From Hofstenia miamia (taxonomy: Eukaryota > Xenacoelomorpha > Acoela), in the NCBI GenBank assembly GCA_004352715.1, contig SCFE01000047.1, forward strand, positions 309,381 to 373,380: a DNA stretch of 64,000 nucleotides, given 5' to 3'. Numbering within the stretch: the first letter of the stretch is position 1; each line of letters begins with the position of its first letter. The translations under genes were made by a program, and so were the position numbers. Of this stretch, positions 1 through 12,075 are shown piece by piece. Under the pieces are notes generated by a model, which was not told the origin of the DNA, searched no databases, and saw only the letters and a list, made by a program, of their open reading frames with translations.

Positions 1-77
1 ATATATATATATATATACAGTATATATATATACATAATATATATATATATATATATTATATATGTATATATATATAC

Positions 78-111
<34 letters not shown>

Positions 112-115
112 CAAA
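1..115. repeat. (AT)n/(TA)n microsatellite
   Basis: Almost pure alternating AT with short interruptions (ACAG, GTAT, ACAT). Continues off the left edge of the window. Tyr-Ile reading frames here are artefacts of the repeat. Confidence 0.95.
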
Positions 116-1780
116 TATATGCATAATATTTCTTTAGCCATAAATATTCATTTGATATTTTCGTATGTCATAAACAGGAATGTTGTAAATAACAACACAA
201 TTAACAAAACATTGCAGATGATAGGTTTATGGCAACACAATATAAAAATTCGTTAGATATGAAAATTTTTCTTAGCTTAGTTTTAAAACTGAAGTTATAT
301 TTTATGATTTAAAAAATTTATGGAGTGATTGTAAATAGCATATTTTGTAAATGCACACAAAATGTTCTTAAATTCCAAGAAAAACCTGTTGAACTACATA
401 ATTTTTATTGCATTAGACATTAGATCTATCAACAACATTATGCACTAGACTGTAAATATGAAATTTGGATTTTTTAAAACTTCAACATGCTAAGCCTAAG
501 TGTTTTTATGTCTACTAGACTAGTTTATACTAAGCGACAGATATTGTCAAATGCATTATTTCTTTGTAGGTATAATTTCCATAATATCAACAAAAAAATT
601 GCAATAAATAGATGTAAATGTGAGAGCTCACAGTGGATATTTTTTAAAATATATTCGTGTGATTAATTTTTCAAAACAAAACTATCTATATACAAAATGA
701 TATGGCGAATACAAAAAAAAGAATATATTCGAAAATTATTGGGAAATCCTTCTATCAGTCAGTATTGATTGCTCCAGCTTCTGATACTTCAGACTCCATG
801 TCAGATGAAGCACCATCACAAGTTTCTACATCATCATCAACTGGTGTTAGGAAATAGCGTCTAAGAATAAGTTTCGCGCCTAGCTTGTAGCTAAAATAGT
901 ACGGATTATTTGTAATATAATTAAGGTGATAGCCTACTGCAATGTGACACGATTACTAATGTCCAAGTATTAACATAGAAATTGAATCTTAAGGATTCAA
1001 AAAGGCAATTGCCACATGAACAAACAGTAAGTAAATTTTAGTAGATTTCTTTTTCGAAATCCCGTTTATGCACCAAAAATGTGTAATGATGATTTACTTA
1101 AAAAAACTTAATGCATGAAATTGAAAATCATGCAAAAATAATTCGATCTTCAATATCTAAATTCTTTATAAATAAAAAAATAAAGAGTCTTTAATAATGG
1201 ACAATTTCCAATATTTCAGACATATTTTAAGTGCTTTGAATAATTTCATAAGCAAACTGAAAGAAATCTTGAAAATTTAATGATTTCGGCCCAATGAAAG
1301 TTAGAATAAAATTATGCGGTTATAGGAGCAATCTGCAATACAGTTAGTAACTTGAATGTTACTTCATGGTTTTTGAAATTAAGACACTTTACTTAAAGAC
1401 CCAACGACTAAATATTTATGAGCTTTTGTAATATGAATAATAATTTGGACAGTTATCCTCATTTAATTATTTGATTAAACAGAGACAATTCTAGGACGAT
1501 ACATATCTTTCCTTCTATTGTAATTTAAATATGTTCTTCTGAGAATATAGAGATTTTTCTTATTTTAAGATATTTTGGAAAGTGTTCAAATATTTACATC
1601 ATGTGACACAGATCAGCTATATTTCATTAGACTTACACTAAAACAGAAAAAAAATGAAACAAAAGCAGTTACAAAATATATTACGGAAGAGATATATTTT
1701 GAAAACATATAGGTATCATTTTGACATCACAAGAAAATATTAAGAATGCAGTTTTTAAAAAACTGATCTGTTGCTTTTTA

Positions 1781-1782
<2 letters not shown>
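116..1782. other. AT-rich intergenic DNA
   Basis: No gene is recognisable. The only coding-like piece is an open stretch at 738-857 ending in a serine-rich tail and a TAG, which might be the end of a terminal exon or of an old transposon ORF. It has no clear acceptor site and no in-frame ATG, so it is not called as a gene. Confidence 0.5.

Positions 1783-1825
<43 letters not shown>
1783..1825. repeat. (AT)n microsatellite
   Basis: About 20 uninterrupted AT units. Confidence 0.95.
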
Positions 1826-1826
<1 letters not shown>

Positions 1827-2706
1827 AATATTTAAATAACATTTAAGCTGTTTGAATTATACTAATATAAATTGTATGTGAATTAAACAAGCATAACTTT
1901 GAAACACAAATCACATATTTTATCATCACCTTAGTATCCAACATTATATGTTTTTAATAGTGCACATTGAAATCCCCTTTGCATGACTATTAACGAAGAT
2001 TGCAGCTTAATCTTAAAAACACATACCTAACCTCTATTCTAATCCCTATGTTAGCCCTAGCCATAACCATGATAAAATGAATATCGCCTTGATATTTAAT
2101 TCTTGAATTTTCTCGGTTTAAATTTTCTTAAAATTAATCAACATATGCATTTTTGAGATCCTACCAATGTTTTTTGCATATGCACAAATGAGCTTTTCAA
2201 GATTAGGCTTAAATTTTCATTTTGAAATGATTATTCAATAACAGGAATACTTTATAAATAAGAAATTCAATTGCAAATATTACTTGACTTAATCGAAAAA
2301 AATGTGCCATTTTTCTTCATCACTAATATACAGATAGATATATAGATAAATATACATGTATGTCTAATAAAGAATTTTAAGAAATATTTCATTTCCCATA
2401 ATTGCGCCAATATTACTTCTGCAATGTAGTATTAATTAAATTTATATTAAAAGACGTAATACCAAACGTAGCATATAAAAAGGAATGTAGCAGAGTAAAT
2501 TAAAGAAATTCCTAAGATTGCTGAAGTGATGGGGTAGTGGAAGAGAACGTAACGCAGTCCAGAAAACATTGTGTAGGCATTGAGCGTTGAAGAATAGACA
2601 TGCAGCTTAGTTGATTTTAACAATATAACGGCATGGCTTATCTAAAATTACAAACTAAAACCTAGCTTTTGAGCACTGCATATTCTATGCCCGAAACTTC
2701 AATAAC
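1826..2706. other. AT-rich intergenic DNA, nothing recognised
   Basis: No convincing open reading frame, RNA gene or terminal inverted repeat was seen on either strand. A short CCCTA/ACC-like patch around 2028-2072 is too degenerate to call as telomeric sequence. Confidence 0.5.
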
Positions 2707-2715
2707 ATACATATA

Positions 2716-2758
<43 letters not shown>
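2707..2758. repeat. (AT)n microsatellite
   Basis: About 25 AT units with one TT interruption. The minus-strand Tyr/Ile frame across it is a repeat artefact. Confidence 0.95.
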
Positions 2759-2760
<2 letters not shown>

Positions 2761-3555
2761 TTATGCATTGTTAAAATTTGACTTAGATGTGATGCATACA
2801 ACAAATATCGCAAATTCTTAATGATAATGCATTTATACATTACTGCCAAATCACTACAAATGTATTTTCGAGTCAATATATGTTTAGTATTAATTGATAA
2901 TTTTGCAATTTACAGCTTAAGAATTTGCCAGGTGATAACTTCCTACTTTCAAATAAAAAATTTTACTTAATAATTTCTAATTACTGTGATTCTGAATACT
3001 GTTTTTCTAATACTTAGGCATTTACAATAACTATTAAACCACAAACTATTATATGTATCCCTAGTGGACATTTCTTGAAAAACATTAGGGATAATTTAAG
3101 AATCTTGGATCTAATCTTGGCAAGAATTTCAAGGATTTTCAAAGAAACTTTAATGAATTTTTAGGATTATTAAACAAACATTAAAGTATATTAAAGATTC
3201 TTAAGGAAACTTTAAGGAATAATATATGATTCTTAATGTAACATTCAAGAATATATCATATTTTTTACAGAAAATTTAGAAATATAAAACACTGAAAATA
3301 TTTCAGACAAATTTTAAACAGTTTACAACGAAAATATCTTGGTAAATGAATAAAATACTAGAAGCTGCGAAAATTTAAGCAAATGACTTAGAGGTTCTTC
3401 TACATTTAGTTTCAGCGGTGATGAGAACATGAGACAAAAATACAACAACAAAAGTATCTCCACTTTTAAGTGTAGTTAGCACAAAGCAAATAATAATCTC
3501 ATTTGAATTTCCTTCGGCATCTATTATAAGCAAGGAATTTCCATCTTACCTGCAG
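2759..3555. other. AT-rich non-coding DNA
   Basis: No gene seen. At 3545-3555, just past the stop codon of the minus-strand frame at 3556-4149, the minus strand reads CTGCAG followed by GTAAGA, a textbook 5' splice donor. It could mark a 3'-UTR intron or an alternative end for that gene. Confidence 0.4.
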
Positions 3556-4149
3556 TCATTTTTCCAAGAACATTTCATCAGCATAACCTTCAGAAAACTG
3601 ACACATTAGGAACTTTCCAATATTAATAATGCCAGATTTATATGAACGAAGAAAGCATTCAGATGGCAGTGGCAAGAGGTCTCGTACAAATTGGAAAGTG
3701 GCATTTAAAATAAACTCCAACATTAGGGATAATCTGATAATCATAGAATAATACTTAAGTTTACCATGATATTCTCTTTGACATAGATCATTAAGCAAAG
3801 TGTGCATATCTTCGTAATTAATCAAATACTGGCACAATCCATTGACCTGAGAACGCCTATTAATCTGGCACTCTTTAATAGAACAGAGCCACTTAGGAAG
3901 AAGAACGCTATTCCCAAATATATAAACCTGAACCATAAAGTCACCAATAAAAACAATAGCTTTGAGGATAACTAGTTGCTCATTCAGAACATGATAATAT
4001 CGTTGGCATCCATTAGACATATCTGAGAACCAAGTAGGAATGTCACTAACTTTTAACTCCTTAGTTGAAGTAAAAAGATCTTTATTATTAAATTTTGCTA
4101 ATTCATCTACTTCTGTTTGTCTTGTAATCGGCATCCGAGAAGGAGCCAC
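3556..4149 (-). CDS. Putative protein or exon of 192-197 aa, weakly PEX11-like
   Basis: An uninterrupted 197-codon frame with ordinary amino-acid composition, in a region where other frames are full of stops. The first in-frame ATG is codon 6; upstream, the frame meets a TAG that also forms a possible splice acceptor (GTTTAG), so this may be an internal or last exon. Visible features: a polar N-terminus, a central hydrophobic stretch with IGDFMVQVYIF, a second hydrophobic helix (LMLEFILNATF) and a GIINIGKFLM segment near the C-terminus. The order of these pieces resembles PEX11-family peroxisomal membrane proteins (LSNLGxxxY, then a hydrophobic helix, then a GLxGxISS-like end). The match is weak and made from memory. 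It is not a recognised transposon protein, but that cannot be excluded. A perfect splice donor follows the stop directly. Confidence 0.4.
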   Translation of the reverse strand: MAPSRMPITRQTEVDELAKFNNKDLFTSTKELKVSDIPTWFSDMSNGCQRYYHVLNEQLVILKAIVFIGDFMVQVYIFGNSVLLPKWLCSIKECQINRRSQVNGLCQYLINYEDMHTLLNDLCQREYHGKLKYYSMIIRLSLMLEFILNATFQFVRDLLPLPSECFLRSYKSGIINIGKFLMCQFSEGYADEMFLEK

Positions 4150-4199
4150 ATTTTTCTAAACGCCATGAGTAAGAATATGATCATTTACCTAATTTAGTC

Positions 4200-4700
4200 A
4201 TTCTGTCATTTGCGTTCGCGTTTGTGCTTACTTTGTTTCAGCGTTTTACTTTTCATTCACCCCACATTTGGATTACTCTCTTCATCTACGTTCTTCAGTC
4301 TCATCATCCTTTCTTCAGCTTTCCGTTTCTTTCTCCCCATTCCCACCATACTTCATCCTGAAGACGTTCGCCCTCCCTTTGCTCCCTCCACTCCATCCTT
4401 CACTTGCTGTAAATGTTTTTTTGTATATTTACTTAAGCTTTTCCTCTTTTTCTGCAATTTTATTTAGTTTTTCCCTTTGTTTATAATCTTTATAATGACT
4501 ACCTTTGCTCGTGCTGTAACTAATTCCTCCATGCCTTACAATACTTCTCCTAAGACCTTATCCGCTCCTGCTAATGTTAATGAATTGCCTTTCAACCCTA
4601 ATTCCTTTAAAAATTTGACTGCTACATATATTCTTCCGGCACCCCCTCTGAGTGCAACACGGTGCACACCAAAGCCCAATTCTTTTGCACAATCTACAAT
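4200..4700 (+). other. Pyrimidine-rich leader and start of an ORF cut by the gap
   Basis: Positions 4205-4490 are strikingly C/T-rich on the plus strand, unlike the surrounding A/T-rich DNA. They are followed by an ATG at 4495-4497 and 68 open codons rich in Ser, Thr, Pro and Asn that run into the gap at 4701. A pyrimidine-rich leader followed by such a frame suits the 5' UTR and ORF1 start of a retrotransposon. It does not resemble the N-terminus of the PLAC8-like proteins, so it is probably not the first exon of gene A. Function not recognised. Confidence 0.35.
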
Positions 4701-5700
4701 NNNNNNNNNNNNNNNNNNNNNNNNNNNNNNNNNNNNNNNNNNNNNNNNNNNNNNNNNNNNNNNNNNNNNNNNNNNNNNNNNNNNNNNNNNNNNNNNNNNN
4801 NNNNNNNNNNNNNNNNNNNNNNNNNNNNNNNNNNNNNNNNNNNNNNNNNNNNNNNNNNNNNNNNNNNNNNNNNNNNNNNNNNNNNNNNNNNNNNNNNNNN
4901 NNNNNNNNNNNNNNNNNNNNNNNNNNNNNNNNNNNNNNNNNNNNNNNNNNNNNNNNNNNNNNNNNNNNNNNNNNNNNNNNNNNNNNNNNNNNNNNNNNNN
5001 NNNNNNNNNNNNNNNNNNNNNNNNNNNNNNNNNNNNNNNNNNNNNNNNNNNNNNNNNNNNNNNNNNNNNNNNNNNNNNNNNNNNNNNNNNNNNNNNNNNN
5101 NNNNNNNNNNNNNNNNNNNNNNNNNNNNNNNNNNNNNNNNNNNNNNNNNNNNNNNNNNNNNNNNNNNNNNNNNNNNNNNNNNNNNNNNNNNNNNNNNNNN
5201 NNNNNNNNNNNNNNNNNNNNNNNNNNNNNNNNNNNNNNNNNNNNNNNNNNNNNNNNNNNNNNNNNNNNNNNNNNNNNNNNNNNNNNNNNNNNNNNNNNNN
5301 NNNNNNNNNNNNNNNNNNNNNNNNNNNNNNNNNNNNNNNNNNNNNNNNNNNNNNNNNNNNNNNNNNNNNNNNNNNNNNNNNNNNNNNNNNNNNNNNNNNN
5401 NNNNNNNNNNNNNNNNNNNNNNNNNNNNNNNNNNNNNNNNNNNNNNNNNNNNNNNNNNNNNNNNNNNNNNNNNNNNNNNNNNNNNNNNNNNNNNNNNNNN
5501 NNNNNNNNNNNNNNNNNNNNNNNNNNNNNNNNNNNNNNNNNNNNNNNNNNNNNNNNNNNNNNNNNNNNNNNNNNNNNNNNNNNNNNNNNNNNNNNNNNNN
5601 NNNNNNNNNNNNNNNNNNNNNNNNNNNNNNNNNNNNNNNNNNNNNNNNNNNNNNNNNNNNNNNNNNNNNNNNNNNNNNNNNNNNNNNNNNNNNNNNNNNN
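4701..5700. other. Assembly gap (1000 N)
   Basis: Run of exactly 1000 N, probably a nominal length. It hides the N-terminal part of gene A. Confidence 1.
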
Positions 5701-5701
5701 T

Positions 5702-6653
5702 GATGGATTCAAAGATGACTATGAAGTTCGCCTGGATTATGTAGGGGCTTATGGGGACCGATACAGAGATCATGATGATGATGACGACGATGATCACCAT
5801 AGACACCGTCATTGCGGGTTTATTCTATACAAAATTGGTGATTGTTTCTTCTATGCGATTTTGCTGGTTATATTGGTTCGCTGTGTCTTACATACGTACT
5901 TGAGAATGAAGGTTACGATTTTTATGTTTAAGTACAATTAATTAACAAAAATTTGCTTGAAATCTAGATAGTTTTTAAAAATAATATTCTTAAATATGTT
6001 GACCTAATGAAAATTAGTATAGATTAGAGACTTGCTAGCCCTGTGCAAGCCCAGTTCGCTGGGCAAACATATTTTTCAACACCAGAATGGATATCATCTT
6101 AATCAGGTACAGCTAAAATATAACGGAGCATTTAATTTCAACATACTTTATAAAGAATTGTTTTACATAAAACATTAAATTAATGTTATTTGACTCGCTC
6201 TTCTTATGTCTAAGAGTTACAGAGTTATCTAGGGACCAATATACCGAAATATATGTCTAGAGCCGCAAACTTAAAGGGAGATTTCACCAATTGTGAAATA
6301 CATTGAAAAAAATTTTAGACAGAAAGCTGTTGAAATTTCATGAATTCAATTACTTTTATTGTACTAAAACCCCATATTTTCAACAAAAATTGTCCGGATT
6401 TTCACTCTGAATATTTGCAAAAAGTAAGGTCGAACGAAAAGGTTACTATGGAAAAATTCCATTTCAGATAGAAGATAATTAGCTTCTAAGTGTAAAATTT
6501 TGCTATATTTAGATACGGGAAGATAGAAAAATTGTTGGTTCGTCTGTTTCTGATTGCTGCACTCATTTGTTTTTGGGATCCTGTGCTTTAATTCAGCAAG
6601 ATGCTGAACTACGAGAAGATCAGATTGGAGCAGTTCCAATTGAAAAAGCTTAA
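5702..6653 (+). CDS. PLAC8-like membrane protein, gene A (5'-incomplete)
   Basis: Two exons are visible: 5702-5911 (70 codons, continuing from the gap) and 6513-6653 (46 codons plus TAA). The intron runs 5912-6512, GT...TTTAG, phase 0. Exon one carries an acidic/His run (seven Asp in a row, then His/Arg), followed by a hydrophobic helix (ILYKIGDCFFYAILLVILVR) and LHTYLRMK. The last exon begins IREDRKIVGSS and continues with CTHLFLGSCALIQQDAELRE. Joined across the intron, LRMK-IRE...GSS...D-C...CAL-QQ-ELR matches the C-terminal pattern of the PLAC8/cornifelin family (LR.KIRE...I.GS...D.C......CAL.Q...EL). Several family cysteines are missing. The last exon is nearly identical to that of gene B. 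AATAAA at 6719 is a candidate polyadenylation signal. Function unknown; membrane location is inferred from the helices. Confidence 0.75.
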
Positions 6654-7036
6654 AAATTCAGACAGTGCACCATACACTCATTGTAAATAATAATGTAAAT
6701 ATGATTGACGACACTATTAATAAATCATATATTTTTGCATTTTGATTGGATATTTTTAGCAAGTGTTATTCATTTGCTATTCTTATGTTATATGTAGGAA
6801 TAATATTAAGATCCATGAAGTAATACTTGAAATAAAAACCAACTGCTAGGTCATGCAAATTTCATGGTATAACTTTTATGAGAATTTCCTTGCTATTTTA
6901 ATTCAAGACACAGACAAATAAAATTTAACGATTAATGAATTTAGCAAATTTTTTGTTTACAATAACTCGTCAATGAGGTTAGATTATTATACAATTTTTC
7001 CCCTATAACGTCTAGAAATCAATTGAAAATAATTTT
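6654..7036. other. Gene A 3' flank
   Basis: AT-rich, no further coding sequence. Contains the candidate AATAAA at 6719. Confidence 0.5.
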
Positions 7037-8040
7037 TACAGGGTTGGACAAAAGTTTTGAGACCACACATTATAGTGATGCTTACATAGATTTTATACTA
7101 TTTTCCAAAATTAATTTCATCAGTTGCTCATTGCCAAGATTTTACCTACATCTACTGCAAAATAATATCCAGATACAGTCCTGATCGATTAAAAAATTAT
7201 TTATTTTGAGATATAAGTAAGGGTTAAACTTAGCAGCCATTAGTCAGATCACTAATGTTCCAAGATGTCTATTTGAACGCATTGTAAGAAAAGTGGTACA
7301 AATTTGATGCTTCAGAAAGCGGGGCCTCGACAAGAACTGCCTATGGAGATGATAATCTCTTTTTTCTCTACTTAAAGGCATCCCTGAAGGACTTGCAAGT
7401 AGCTGAAGTTTGAATTACGTAGATTAGCTTTCAAAACCATATATTTCAGAAACCCAACAAAAAAATCGGCTTAGATGTGTGCATGAACTAAAAAACAATA
7501 CTGCCCAGAATTTTTGACTGGTACCCTAGAAGTTGTAAGTACATTAAAACAGGGGCTCATAAAATACACAGTGTGGATCCTGGAGCTTCATGATAAGCTT
7601 TTTTAAAAAATTGCATGGTGGCTTTAATGAAAATCTTAATCTTTTTTAAAGGGTCAATCATTTGGTAATTAAGCAATAGTTGCATGTCAATACTCTTTAT
7701 CTATCACTATAATTACAAATAGTCCCCCTCGTCATCCCTGAATCACAAGGGCTCCACAAATAATGTTCTATCTTATCAAGGGCTCCAAACCATTAAGAAT
7801 TTGAAAATCCTTGCATTAGAAGTCCATCTTGTGTGAATGATATGATTTTATTCCTGCAAGATATCGCAAAAGATCACAATTCACCAAGGAATTGTTTCGA
7901 AGGAAATGGTGTAGCAATAATCCACAATTGACATAAATACCATTAGTGTGTTTGGACAGAATTAAAAGGAAGATTTGCTAAATATTGAGGACTCTAGAAA
8001 TTTCATGAAATTTCTGCGAGAATTTTTAAAATTGTTTGTC
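7037..8040 (+). mobile_element. Decayed Tc1/mariner-like transposon
   Basis: Starts with a TA (7037-7038) followed by CAGGGTTGGACAAAAG, a typical Tc1-type terminal inverted repeat. Downstream, broken frames retain Tc1-transposase-like pieces: a basic KNRLRCVHELKN-type stretch near 7460, a LFLQDIAKDHN-like block near 7850 corresponding to the family's QQDNAPxH motif, and VWTELKGR near 7960 corresponding to the NLWxxLKxR motif. Many stops and frame breaks make it non-functional. I did not find the matching right-hand repeat. Confidence 0.5.
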
Positions 8041-8142
8041 ATTTTACCTGATCAAATTAATGGGGTAATTCGGTTGAATAGATGGTTTGCCCAATACTAA
8101 TGAAGTTGGAATTCAAATTGTAGATATTCGAATTGATATTCA

Positions 8143-9110
8143 CAGGGTTGGTAACAGCATCTGCTGCTATTAAGAGCGGTGTTAACAGCAAATGCTGTTA
8201 ATGTAACAGCATAATGTATGCTATTAATTCAAATTGGCTCCAGCCAACAAAGCACTTTCGTACTATAATATGCTGTTTTAGGTGTATTATAAGTGCACTG
8301 TTAGTTAATTTAAGTTTATGCAATATAGTGTACAAAACTCATTATTGGATATTATTTACAAATATGCTTTATTACAATTCTCTATCAAAAATACCGGATA
8401 TTATATAAATGTACTCATTAAACGGAGTTGTTCTGATAATATACATTTTGTAACCAATTGGGATATGTTGGCCATTATGCAAGTTGGTGAAGAACTTAGT
8501 TTTACTTTGCAACCATTAGCAACATCTTCACTTATTTAGTAATTTTCTTATTTTTAGTTTTTGTAAAGTAATTGTGTGCATGTGCATAAGTTAGGCTCCT
8601 GCTAATCGAAAAATGTATCTATGAATCTGAATCCGAATTTTGAGAGTCTATTTTTGCCAAATCTTACTGTATTAGATCAATTAAGAACAAATGAAATTCA
8701 AAATTGTTAATTCATTGAATGAATTTTCGTCCAAAGTAGGAATTCGTAATTTTGTCAAAAGCAGCAACAAATCTGAAAATACATTGTGCACCTTCGAATG
8801 ATATCTCAGCAAGGTAAACAGGATTAATAAAAACTCAAATTACAGTATCCTCGTATAAGTTTGATGGGACCCAGACATCACGGTGTCTAGGCATAGGCAT
8901 CGTTCTCAAAGGCTCTGAGTAACAGAATAACAGCACTAAACCGTACAAATTTAGTATTTTAAAATCTAGCCCATCAAATTTAAATTTTTTGAGTTGTAAA
9001 GTAGAAAATTTTGAAAAAAACTGTTTTTCAAATTTGCTGTTAACAGTAAAACTGCCTCCTGTTAATATTAACAACAGATAATGCTGTTAACAGCAAATTT
9101 GCCACTTCTG
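8143..9110. mobile_element. hAT-like non-autonomous element (968 bp)
   Basis: The left end reads CAGGGTTGGTAACAGCATC and the right end, reverse-complemented, reads CAGAAGTGGCAAATTTGCTG; both fit the hAT terminal pattern CAG.G.TGG.AA. The flanks are related 8-mers, GATATTCA (8135-8142) and GCTATTGA (9111-9118), six of eight identical, as expected for an old 8-bp target-site duplication. Near each end the motif TGTTAACAGCAAAT recurs in both orientations, giving strong subterminal palindromes. Frames inside do not look like a transposase. Confidence 0.6.
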
Positions 9111-9118
9111 GCTATTGA

Positions 9119-9529
9119 TGAATACTTATTTGTTATACCTAATACTATATTTTTGTAGTTTTTCACATTTATGTAGCTGTCCAACTTCTTTTGTCTAATC
9201 ATATATTTAGAAAAACTAAAGATACTAATAGCAAAAAAGTGATTATTTACACAATTACAAATTTAACATTGAAGATCGAGGCATGCAAAGCATCATGGAA
9301 TCAATCTATTTTGAATGAAATTAACCTAGCCTTAACAGAATATATGAATATAAATTTGATTAGCTCACTGAAACATAATGATCAAAAATAATAACCAAAA
9401 CGTTAAAATTTAATGGATAACTCATAACTTTTGAACAATACTGCTAAACAGAAAACAACATATTCTCTAGTTTTTTCATTTCATGAGACAGTTATACTTT
9501 GATGCTGAATACCTTTGAAATGTAAGAGT
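9119..9529. other. Unassigned AT-rich DNA
   Basis: A 66-codon open stretch at 9191-9391 has no recognisable features. Nothing else is seen. Confidence 0.4.
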
Positions 9530-9674
9530 CAGAGCAAATTCATTGCGCAATATATGTATACAAGATCTACAAACTAACACATGACAAAAAATAAACATGA
9601 ACAAATAACTACAAATTAATATGTACAATACATAATAATTTAATCAATGTTTGAGTGGATGTTTGTGTAGATGC

Positions 9675-10229
9675 TCAATGTTGGACGTATGTTTCGAATG
9701 CATGAAGTGTATTACCGTCCCCTAATGTAAACTGTTTTATTAGAAAAAATTGTTTCAATTTTTTTCTAAACTTTTTATAGTTTTTTTCTATTCGCGTTTC
9801 ATAATCTAAATTATTCCACAATTTAATTGATATGTGATGAAAGCCATTATAATTTTTATCTAAACTAAAAAATTTTTGCGATCGCTCATTTAATTTAATA
9901 TAGTCATTAAGGAAAAGGAGAGATGTTTGTAGAGATTTGAATTTAAATAAGATAGATAGCATATGCATAGGAATTTGATAGAACGGAGATAATATTTTAT
10001 ATTTATTACGATATACTGATGCTTCGTCATGCTTTTGTGCAAAGTTTAGAGTTTTTATACACCAATTAAATGTCTTTGATAGAAGCATACGATGTTTCGA
10101 ATTTAGGTTAGTTAAAAGAAAAGAACAGTATTGAAAATGAGACAAGCAGAAAGCATGTATCAGTTGTTTATGATAATTGCTTGATATTACATTGCGTAAG
10201 TGATAAATATATCTAATGCCTGCAGTCAT
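9675..10229 (-). pseudogene. LINE ORF2 C-terminal domain (copy 1)
   Basis: The 184-codon frame begins MTAGIRYIYHLRNVISSNYH and corresponds to the region after the RT of copy 2 (MASGIKF, then HLGNSYHKQFIN in broken frames). It contains the usual post-RT LINE sequence with AFCLSHFQYC, where other families have a 'Y.S.I.S.L.YC' pattern, and a conserved IKLWNNLD motif. It is separated from the RT frame (stop at 10289) by a break of about 60 nt. Part of a non-functional copy. Confidence 0.75.
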
Positions 10230-10288
10230 TTTTGAATCTTATTCAGCAGAAATTTTTTCAAATGTTAATTCATTATCTATCTCCACTC

Positions 10289-12040
10289 CTAAATAGCTGA
10301 TTCACTTTGCTTTATTAACTCATTATTTATCTTTAGTTCTATATCATTTATTAGATTTTTTTGTGCCTTCGGTGAAAAAATTATAAATTGAGTTTTTTCA
10401 ATATTTAGTTTCAGTAGATTATTAGTAAAATAATTGTTTAATTTTTCTATATCTGTTTGGAGGTTTTTTGTAGCATCAAAAGCATTTTTTGTGGTACTTA
10501 TTAGGCATGTGTTGTCGGCATATTGGTAAATATCGCTGTGTTTAACATGTTTTATTATATCATTTACAAAAATAGCAAATAAAATAGGGCCAAGTACAGT
10601 ACCTTGGTGCACTCCAAGGTCAGTCGTAACATAACTTGATTTTTTACTGNNNNNNNNNNNNNNNNNNNNNNNNNNNNNNNNNNNNNNNNNNNNNNNNNNN
10701 NNNNNNNNNNNNNNNNNNNNNNNNNNNNNNNNNNNNNNNNNNNNNNNNNNNNNNNNNNNNNNNNNNNNNNNNNNNNNNNNNNNNNNNNNNNNNNNNNNNN
10801 NNNNNNNNNNNNNNNNNNNNNNNNNNNNNNNNNNNNNNNNNNNNNNNNNNNNNNNNNNNNNNNNNNNNNNNNNNNNNNNNNNNNNNNNNNNNNNNNNNNN
10901 NNNNNNNNNNNNNNNNNNNNNNNNNNNNNNNNNNNNNNNNNNNNNNNNNNNNNNNNNNNNNNNNNNNNNNNNNNNNNNNNNNNNNNNNNNNNNNNNNNNN
11001 NNNNNNNNNNNNNNNNNNNNNNNNNNNNNNNNNNNNNNNNNNNNNNNNNNNNNNNNNNNNNNNNNNNNNNNNNNNNNNNNNNNNNNNNNNNNNNNNNNNN
11101 NNNNNNNNNNNNNNNNNNNNNNNNNNNNNNNNNNNNNNNNNNNNNNNNNNNNNNNNNNNNNNNNNNNNNNNNNNNNNNNNNNNNNNNNNNNNNNNNNNNN
11201 NNNNNNNNNNNNNNNNNNNNNNNNNNNNNNNNNNNNNNNNNNNNNNNNNNNNNNNNNNNNNNNNNNNNNNNNNNNNNNNNNNNNNNNNNNNNNNNNNNNN
11301 NNNNNNNNNNNNNNNNNNNNNNNNNNNNNNNNNNNNNNNNNNNNNNNNNNNNNNNNNNNNNNNNNNNNNNNNNNNNNNNNNNNNNNNNNNNNNNNNNNNN
11401 NNNNNNNNNNNNNNNNNNNNNNNNNNNNNNNNNNNNNNNNNNNNNNNNNNTTTTTAACAATGTTTTCTAATTCATTGATTGTAGCAAGTCTAAAGGAAAA
11501 TTGTTTTGATTGTTTGAGATTATCAGAATTTTGTTTTTTCTTATAAGATGGGAAATTGAAATTTCCAAGTTCTTTGAATGTTGAATTTAAATGATTTAGT
11601 ATTTGAGTTTTGTCTGTAACGGTAGTATTATTGATGTTTAATTCATTTATTTCGGATGAAAGACCTTTAGATTTTCCAATAAATTTATGAATGTATCGCG
11701 ATTTTTCTCGAGTAGAATTTAATTGGTAAAAGAATTTTTGCCGAGCTTTAGTTAAATTTTTTGTTCTTAATTGCTTAATTACTTTCTTTGATTTGTCCGT
11801 ATGGTCCCATTTCGCAAAAACAAATAATTCTCGTTTAATTGATACTAGTTCATGGGCTTGATTATCGTCGGTGTTTGAAAAAGGAAATTTAATTGCTTTA
11901 ACTTTAACCCGGCGCTTCCTAATTGGGGCAACAGTGTTTAATGCTTTGTAGATTTCTTTTGCAATGTAATTAATCATTTGAGATCTAGAATTTAATATGT
12001 AAATATAGTTAAATGGGGTGTTTTTTAAGGCCTTTTCCAT
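10289..12040 (-). pseudogene. LINE ORF2 linker and reverse transcriptase (copy 1), with gap
   Basis: The frame covers the linker after the endonuclease (conserved with copy 2: Y-IYILNSRSQM, KALNTVAPIRKRRVK, FIGKSKG, ELGNFNF), then RT sequence hidden by the 801-N gap. After the gap, motif B reads LGVHQGTVLGPILFA and motif C reads YQYADNTCLI. In copy 2 these are LGVPQG and YADD. The loss of the second catalytic Asp and of the proline means this RT cannot be active. In copy 2 the hidden stretch is about 184 codons (552 nt), so the 801-N gap is probably not true to length; the apparent frame continuity across it should not be trusted. Confidence 0.8.
10650..11450. other. Assembly gap (801 N)
   Basis: Gap inside the reverse transcriptase of LINE copy 1; hides RT motif A. 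Confidence 1.
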
Positions 12041-12075
12041 TTTGTCATCTGAGTAAGATAAATAGTCTCTTGAAT

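Noticed and set aside
62-256. Frames rich in Tyr-Ile over (AT)n tracts (also near 2685, 13863, 46262, 54134, 54317, 56138, 60351)
   Set aside because: They are translations of AT microsatellites, not proteins.
4558-5941. Several long frames on both strands spanning 4701-5700
   Set aside because: They are open only because the gap has no stops. Only the part of gene A after 5701 is supported.
6364-6639. 91-codon minus-strand frame
   Set aside because: Shadow of the last exon of gene A on the plus strand.
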